From contig JAECUM010001829.1 of assembly GCA_016617855.1 (NCBI GenBank), positions 50,325 to 114,324 of the forward strand: a stretch of DNA of 64,000 bases, given 5' to 3'. The first letter of the stretch is position 1, and each line of letters begins with the position of its first letter. The DNA comes from Megalonaias nervosa. Taxonomy: Eukaryota; Mollusca; Bivalvia; Unionida; Unionidae. The position numbers were made by a program, and so were the translations under genes. The notes below the pieces were generated by a model, which worked only from the letters and a program-made list of their open reading frames with translations, was not told the DNA's origin and made no database searches. Below, piece after piece: positions 58,490 to 64,000 of this stretch.

Positions 58490-59125
58490 GTGGCTGCCAT
58501 ACCGAAAATAAGATCTGCATCATTTTCCTTTGGAACAAACTAGAAAACATTAAAGACTTTTGGTGAAAACCATATGCTGATAAGACCACTCAATTAACAA
58601 GAATTAATGGCAAGATTTTCATTATGATCATTGAAGCAGCCATAATTGAGGTCAGATCAACACTATTTTTTTTCGGGACCAAATAGATGTCTTTATCACC
58701 ATGCCAACAACTTTCCATTTATGAGTAGCAACAGCAGGATTTTCAAGATGGCTGCCAATGTGGCCATGATGAATGTCAGATCAACACCATTTTCATAAAG
58801 TCTTCTTATGAAAACACAATGTTACTACAACTTTCTATCTAGAAGAGGAGATATTTTCAAGGTAGATGTTGTGGTGGCCATATCTGATATCAGATTAGCA
58901 CAATTTTTACATAAGTCAGACTAGACACCATAAGAAGTCATCCAGTGAAAATCCATGCTAACAGAACATTTTGTTCTGACAATGTCTAAGCACCACCATT
59001 TTCTTTCAGGATCAATTAGACCTTTTGATGAATGAATACGAAAAGTTTCACTGCAATCTTCCAAATAGTTTATTAGGAGTAGTGATAATAAACTTGTACT
59101 AATAAACCAATGGACATCATGTGAT
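58490..59125. repeat. Array of the ~125-bp family C
   Basis: Four to five units with CTTTTGGTGAAAACCATATG, TTTTCAAGATGGCTGCC (58740-58756) and CACCATTTTCATAAAG. It ends with the shared terminal block TTAGGAGTAGTGATAATAAA, CTTGTACTAATAAACCA. Confidence 0.85.
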
Positions 59126-59934
59126 GAACAACAGACCCTCCCCTTGAGTTCTTTTGGTCTACGGGGTATAGATACTTAATACAAGGTGTGTTCAAAAATG
59201 TAATCAAGATAGTTCCTGGCATTATAATAGATATAAGACCCATTTACGTCCATCAACACAGTCTGCCCACTATTATGACAAGCTACATCCATTCACCCCT
59301 CCTTTCACGTTCATGATGAGGGTCATAATGCAGTGGGACTATTGATGGCCATCTGTGTTAAGAAGAAACTGGCCCATTCCAAGAGGTGTCTTTTAATATA
59401 AGTTCCTGCATGTGTAGAAAATAACGGTTTTAAAAGATCTGTCTTTTGCTGTCTTAATGAAATTGTAGTTAAGTGTATAAAGAACACAGAAATATGCAAT
59501 AAGAATTCTTTTAAAACTGATCATTTTGCTATGACTAGACATTGTTTTAAATTTCATACTTAAATAATGCAGAATTTTGTTGTTTTATCATGCTGATTTA
59601 TCTGGTAATAAAAAATTCATTTCTTTTCAATTCTGTCTTTCAATACCTTATTTGCCTTCTTTACATTTAATTTCTTTAATCCTTTCTTCCAATTTTGGAA
59701 TGATTACAAGTGTACAAATGCAACACATGATGGACATATTTCAATTTATTTCAATCCAAATTAATCCAATATGGCTATATCACTGCCACAATAATTCGCT
59801 CATAAACCTTGTACTATAAATGTAACTGCTGAAGCATGTGCATATGCATGTGTACAGATTGCAAGAAGAAACTTTCAACTGTGTAACTCATTTTTCTAAC
59901 AATGTAAATCACAATATCAGTGTGTGTCACAGTG

Positions 59935-59959
59935 TCAGTGTCTGTGTGTGTGTGTGTGT

Positions 59960-60044
<85 letters not shown>
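59935..60044. repeat. Long (TG)n microsatellite
   Basis: About 50 TG units with one GA interruption. It directly continues the 3' tail of the minus-strand SINE family B copy at 60045. Confidence 0.98.
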
Positions 60045-60045
<1 letters not shown>

Positions 60046-60296
60046 TTTGGATTTTTAATGCAGTTTATAGTGATGTCTAGTACTGGGGCATCATGCTGCA
60101 TACATGTAGCATAATGTCCCATCCTGTCACATTATCCTGACAACAAACCAACCAATCCTAGCAATAACCTCTTAATGCTTAGCATCAAGCAAGGCAGCTG
60201 TCAGCATCATTTTTATAAGTCTTGGGTATAACTTGGACCTATTTCGAACCCATGACATCCCACATCTGCGGCGGACGCTCTAACCACTAGGCCAAC
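60045..60296 (-). repeat. tRNA-derived SINE family B, internally deleted
   Basis: Head (GGCCTAGTGGTTAGAGCGTC, degraded B box), centre and CATGTATGCAGCATGATGCC block are present. About 60 bp near the 3' end (the CACTGCAGACATCGTAGC to GTTAAAGCTACG part) is missing, so GCAGTTTATAG joins straight to the AAAATCCAAAT end. Confidence 0.88.
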
Positions 60297-60720
60297 TGCC
60301 TTTAGTAATATAATTAAGTCCTCTATGGTACAACTGCCTATGGTAACACAGTTAAGTCTTCTATGGTACAACTGCCTCTGTTTGTAAGGTTAAGTCCTCT
60401 ATGGTACAACTGCCTATGGTAATATGGTTAAGTCTTCTATAATACAACTGCCTATGGTAATATGATTAAGTCCTCTACGGTACAACTGCCTATGGTAATA
60501 CAGTTAAGTTCTCTATGGTACAACTGCATAGTATGGTAATATGGTTACGTCCTCTGGTACATCTGCCTATGATAATACACTTAAGTTCTCTATGGTACAA
60601 CTGCCTATGGTAATATGGTCAAGTCCTCTATGGTACAACTGCTTATGGTAATATAAAAGCCCCATAAGGTACAACTGCCTATGCTCATATGGTTAAGTCC
60701 TCTATGGTACAACTGCCTAC
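60297..60720. repeat. ~40-bp tandem repeat, about 11 units
   Basis: The unit GGTACAACTGCCTATGGTAA plus TATGGTTAAGTCCTCTAT is repeated with scattered substitutions and small indels. It starts exactly where the SINE head ends (its GCCAACTGCC edge resembles the unit). Confidence 0.93.
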
Positions 60721-61269
60721 TATACTGCACTTTTCAGCTACTATGGAATAAATTGTGGAATTCATCTGGTGCAGAAAGGCTGATATTAAGCTATTATGGT
60801 GTCTTCTTTGAGTCTGAAAATACTGAGAAGATCAAGGACAGAAACTGTTCCGAGAGAAGAGTGAGCTATTCATAATAAAATAATCTAATAAAAGCTACAA
60901 GAACAGATTACCGATTATAAATTCATTATCTCTGGCTTCTGAGTGCAACATATCAGTTAAAATATTGTATAACCAATTCTATGATAATCACTTTTAAAAC
61001 TGGATAATTGTAAACAGCATATCATTAAATCTCCTTGTACAAGATATATAAACATGACCTCCGATCCTTCTCATTCACAGCAAAATACTACGACGAGAAA
61101 ACCAGGCACAAACTGAATTCAGAGTGCAGATGAAACATTTCACTGTCCATTAAAACAGACCTTTTTCCTTACATGTACAAAACTGAACCAAAAATAAGAA
61201 AATCTAAATGTCATGCTTTAGTAAGAATATTTGCTGTGAAATAAAGCATGACAAAGTATACATAATACA

Positions 61270-61350
61270 TCAGTCCCTTGATAACTTGTGCCTGGATAAA
61301 CTCACAAACCAACTTATAATGCAGGGAAGACATGGATTCCATTTGTTACT
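61270..61350 (-). repeat. Pogo/Tigger-like element end, inverted copy
   Basis: CAGTCCCTTGATAACTTGTG and ACTCACAAACCAACTTATAA are the inverse of the GTTGTAAGTG.GTT.G.GAGTTATC ends at 36200-36225 and 39315-39340. Confidence 0.4.
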
Positions 61351-61354
61351 GTTA

Positions 61355-61960
61355 TGTGACTAGGCTGGTACAAAGTAACAAAGAAAAAGAGTGAAGCCAA
61401 CAAACTTTGTAAATTTAATAAAATAATTTATTTCCCTAGAAAACAAGGTAAAAATATGAAAAAGGACTTACGATTTATGAATCTAATCCAAAAACTATTC
61501 TTCGAATTTAAAAATATAAGTCCTATCACTAAAAAGTTCTAATTGAATCCAAGTTCAAATCTCGATGAAGTTCCAAGATGGAAAGCGATGATGTCCTCTA
61601 TAACCAGTTTTGTGCTTATGTGTCAACAGTTCCTTGTTGAGTCACCAAGAATATAATTCCGGCTTTAGAATTCTGAATAATTTCCACTAAATGTCTTCGT
61701 CCAAGAATTTTGATAAGCACTGGTATTTTCCAGGGAATATAAATTATTAAATCCAAAAAATAGAATAAGTTTAAATCAAACTGGCATCAACATAAAAAAA
61801 AACACCTTGAGCTCTAAAGGTGAAAACTATGACTGAATTAAAATCACTGAGATGTGAGTATTAAACCCAACTAAAACGCAATTTCAGACCCGCATGATGG
61901 GTCACATGGTCACTTATTTCAAACAGCGCAGTAAAATAATATGGCAATTAGCACGTAGGC
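61355..61960 (-). repeat. LTR of the gypsy-like family, minus strand
   Basis: The reverse complement has the family order: GGAATTATATTCTTGG-like middle, GTAAGTCCTTTTT, CCTTGTTTTCTAGGGAAATA, AATTATTTTATTAAATTTAC, GTTTGTTGGCTTCACTC, TTGTTACTTTGTACC, GTCACATAACA. It is sense with respect to MIB1. No internal region was seen next to it, so it is probably a solo LTR. Confidence 0.7.
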
Positions 61961-61999
61961 TATTTACAGGTTCAATTGTACTGAACGAATCTTACTATA

Positions 62000-64000
62000 C
62001 GATTTAATAATAAAAAAATAACAAAAAGGTTCTTTACTACAGAGCTGACGCAAGCCTAGAATGATCTTGATTACGACCAATGATTTTCGCTCAGTGTTTA
62101 CGAATTCAATATCAAGGTCAGAAACTAGGTCAGCTAAAAATACAATGAAGCAACACTGTTATTTACTAGAACTGAACTGAATTTTTCTAGAAAAATGTCA
62201 AAACCAGTGAATAAAGTTATTACAATAACATGTAATGAAATAAAAATAAAATAAAAAAGAATTTAAAACTAGCAATTAAATTACATATATGTAACATTAC
62301 ACAACAAAACTTGGCTACCATTTGTTGAATGTGAAGAAAATTGTGAAGAAATAAATGAAATCTTGATATATTACTTGTTTTATCTGTGAAAATGGTGGTT
62401 AGTACCAGGAAATCTGAATCTACATCATGAAATTTTCAACTTAAAATAAAAGGTCATATATTTTGTTAAATTTTCTTTCCAAAACAACATTTTTAGTACA
62501 CTACAAATTACAATATTCAACAAAATTTTGATAACGAAAATATCACTAATCCCTATTTGACAACATCTGAATAAATAAATACCAATTAAATAAGTTTTAT
62601 GAAGTGAAATACGTGTCTTACTTCTATCAATGTGTGTCTTACTTCTATCTTTTAATTGGGTTTTAGTGTAATCATCATAAATTCAATATGCCCTCTTGTA
62701 TTCAACTGATAAAATATCAGCCTACCATCACAGTTATGTCCGCAAGCATTTCTGTGAGAATATAATTAAGAACCATGTTTGGATCTTTGACTTGCTGAAG
62801 TACTTGTTGCATTCTTAAAATCAATTAAAAGCAGGCATGCTTTGTATTATCATTTTAATTATGTGTTTTGTATCAAATCAAAAAAAGGGGGTATAATAAA
62901 AAAACAAAAAGTTAAATGGCATGCAAATCCTACCTGCATCAGCGCTACAAGTGTCAGGTCAATTCATTTCAACTGATCACTCAAACAGTTGGTCTGTCAT
63001 AAATATCATGAAGTAAGTAATACAATTACAATACCCTACTCATTCACAACTGCGATCAAAGATGGCAAGGCAACCAAGTGAAATGAGTACATGTACTTGG
63101 TGAATAAAAAGCTGCCACAGATCTGGTTTATTATCAAGAAATGAGTACCAGTTTGTAGTTAACTTACAATTCCTAAATTAGCACTGAAAGAATTCATCAA
63201 GTATGTATAAACCACACTGAGTCAAGTTGTTAATGATCTTTTAGAAGCTGGATATCTTATCTTGAAAATAAAGGTAATTTAAAAAAAAACCCAACAACAA
63301 ATAACTTGATTAGAAATGCTATTTATTTACAATTATTCCCAACATGGTTGTAAAATGAGCATTCATCAATTACACATCCCCTCCTCTGGGTTTTCTTGAT
63401 GTCCAGTTGGGATGCATCCCTTTTTTTAGGTTCCTCTGTAACTCACCCTTGTCAACAGTACTATGTTTTGGGACCCCAATGCATGTGAGCTATGAAGTGA
63501 GACGTATGTATGTAATGTAACTGTCTAAACATGATTATTAAAACTTTACTTCAAAACAAATATCAGCACAAAATTTTCACATTTAGCAAATTTTTAAGAG
63601 GCAAAAAGAAGAGTATTAACAGGCTGAATCACATTCTTATGTTTTCTTACGTTATGTATAAATAGTGATATCTGTTTTAGCTGGATAACTAAATGTTTCA
63701 TTAACATTATTGATCCCCCACACAAGTTTCTCGTATCTTGAAGTGCACGAGATATTGGTGACTGTTATAAAGGTATCTGGATCTTATATATTTGGCTCCA
63801 TATCACACATGATATAGGTCAACAATCTTTATATCAAAAAATGTATGCATCTTCTTTTGCAATCAGTTTTTAATTTAATTCTGTATACATCAGGGGAGAT
63901 AACTCATGTCAACCAAGAACATACCATCAGTAAGTATATCACAACACCAAATGTAAATTATACAGCGGACCTGTTATATTTATCCATTAAATTCTAATAT
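62000..64000. other. MIB1 intron, mostly featureless
   Basis: AT-rich sequence with a 16-bp duplicate GTGTCTTACTTCTATC at 62621 and 62634 (approximate) and GGGGAGATAACTC at 63892. The only coding-like piece is the small open segment at 62812-62726, listed separately. No upstream MIB1 ankyrin exon was found here. Confidence 0.4.
62726..62812 (-). other. Candidate small exon of unknown identity
   Basis: Minus strand: TTTTAAG (weak acceptor), then ATG and 29 codons reading MQQVLQQVKDPNMVLNYILT and EMLADITVM, then G|GTAGGC as a possible donor. The amphipathic, non-low-complexity composition is unlike the surrounding intron. It does not match the expected upstream MIB1 ankyrin sequence, and I do not recognise it. 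It could easily be a chance ORF. Confidence 0.2.

Noticed and set aside
59814..60122. His/Thr repeat ORF and Cys/Val repeat ORF
   Set aside because: Translations of a (TG)n microsatellite.
62726..62812. Upstream MIB1 exon
   Set aside because: The encoded residues do not fit the ankyrin repeat expected before AMRILLTK, and the exon length and phase do not supply the split serine codon.

Overview
The window is eukaryotic, AT-rich and dominated by introns and transposable-element remnants. The SINE, LINE and tandem-repeat content, together with a closely vertebrate-like mind bomb protein, suggests a mollusc, most likely a bivalve. That placement is inference from repeat style and was not tested by any search.

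The one gene I can reconstruct with confidence is on the minus strand: the 3' half of a MIB1 (mind bomb 1, E3 ubiquitin ligase) orthologue. Nine coding exons, at 54384-54252, 48969-48883, 46393-46265, 39716-39535, 33227-33038, 32703-32625, 30428-30342, 24171-24068 and 20645-20505, join with matching phases into a 376-residue C-terminal portion. It carries the last ankyrin repeats, a linker, three RING fingers and the conserved C-terminal ILLY end. The 5' exons (MIB/HERC2, ZZ and the first ankyrin repeats) lie beyond position 64000. The gene's product ubiquitinates Notch ligands.

A second coding signal sits antisense inside the last-but-two MIB1 intron: a plus-strand exon at 24479-24812 that encodes a THAP zinc-finger domain and ends at a consensus splice donor. 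It has an apparent frame slip in a T10 run.

The other sequence I can interpret is repeats. 1-11.4 kb holds SINE and TIR-element pieces, an unresolved 1.7-kb stretch, and two minus-strand Ty3/gypsy-like remnants with their LTR (5.4-10.1 kb). 11.4-20.5 kb (downstream of MIB1) has tandem arrays, L2-like and RTE-like 3' ends and LTR fragments. Within the MIB1 introns there are two tRNA-derived SINE families (one with CA-rich tails that run into microsatellites), L2/RTE fragments, a hAT-type MITE with an 8-bp duplication (26.2 kb), a TTAA-flanked piggyBac-type MITE (56.6 kb), a roughly 125-bp dispersed/tandem family, a TGACCTTGA-bearing family, a solo LTR, and several young tandem arrays, including a 50-bp array at 55.2-55.6 kb. 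No CRISPR, operon, rRNA or credible functional tRNA gene was seen.
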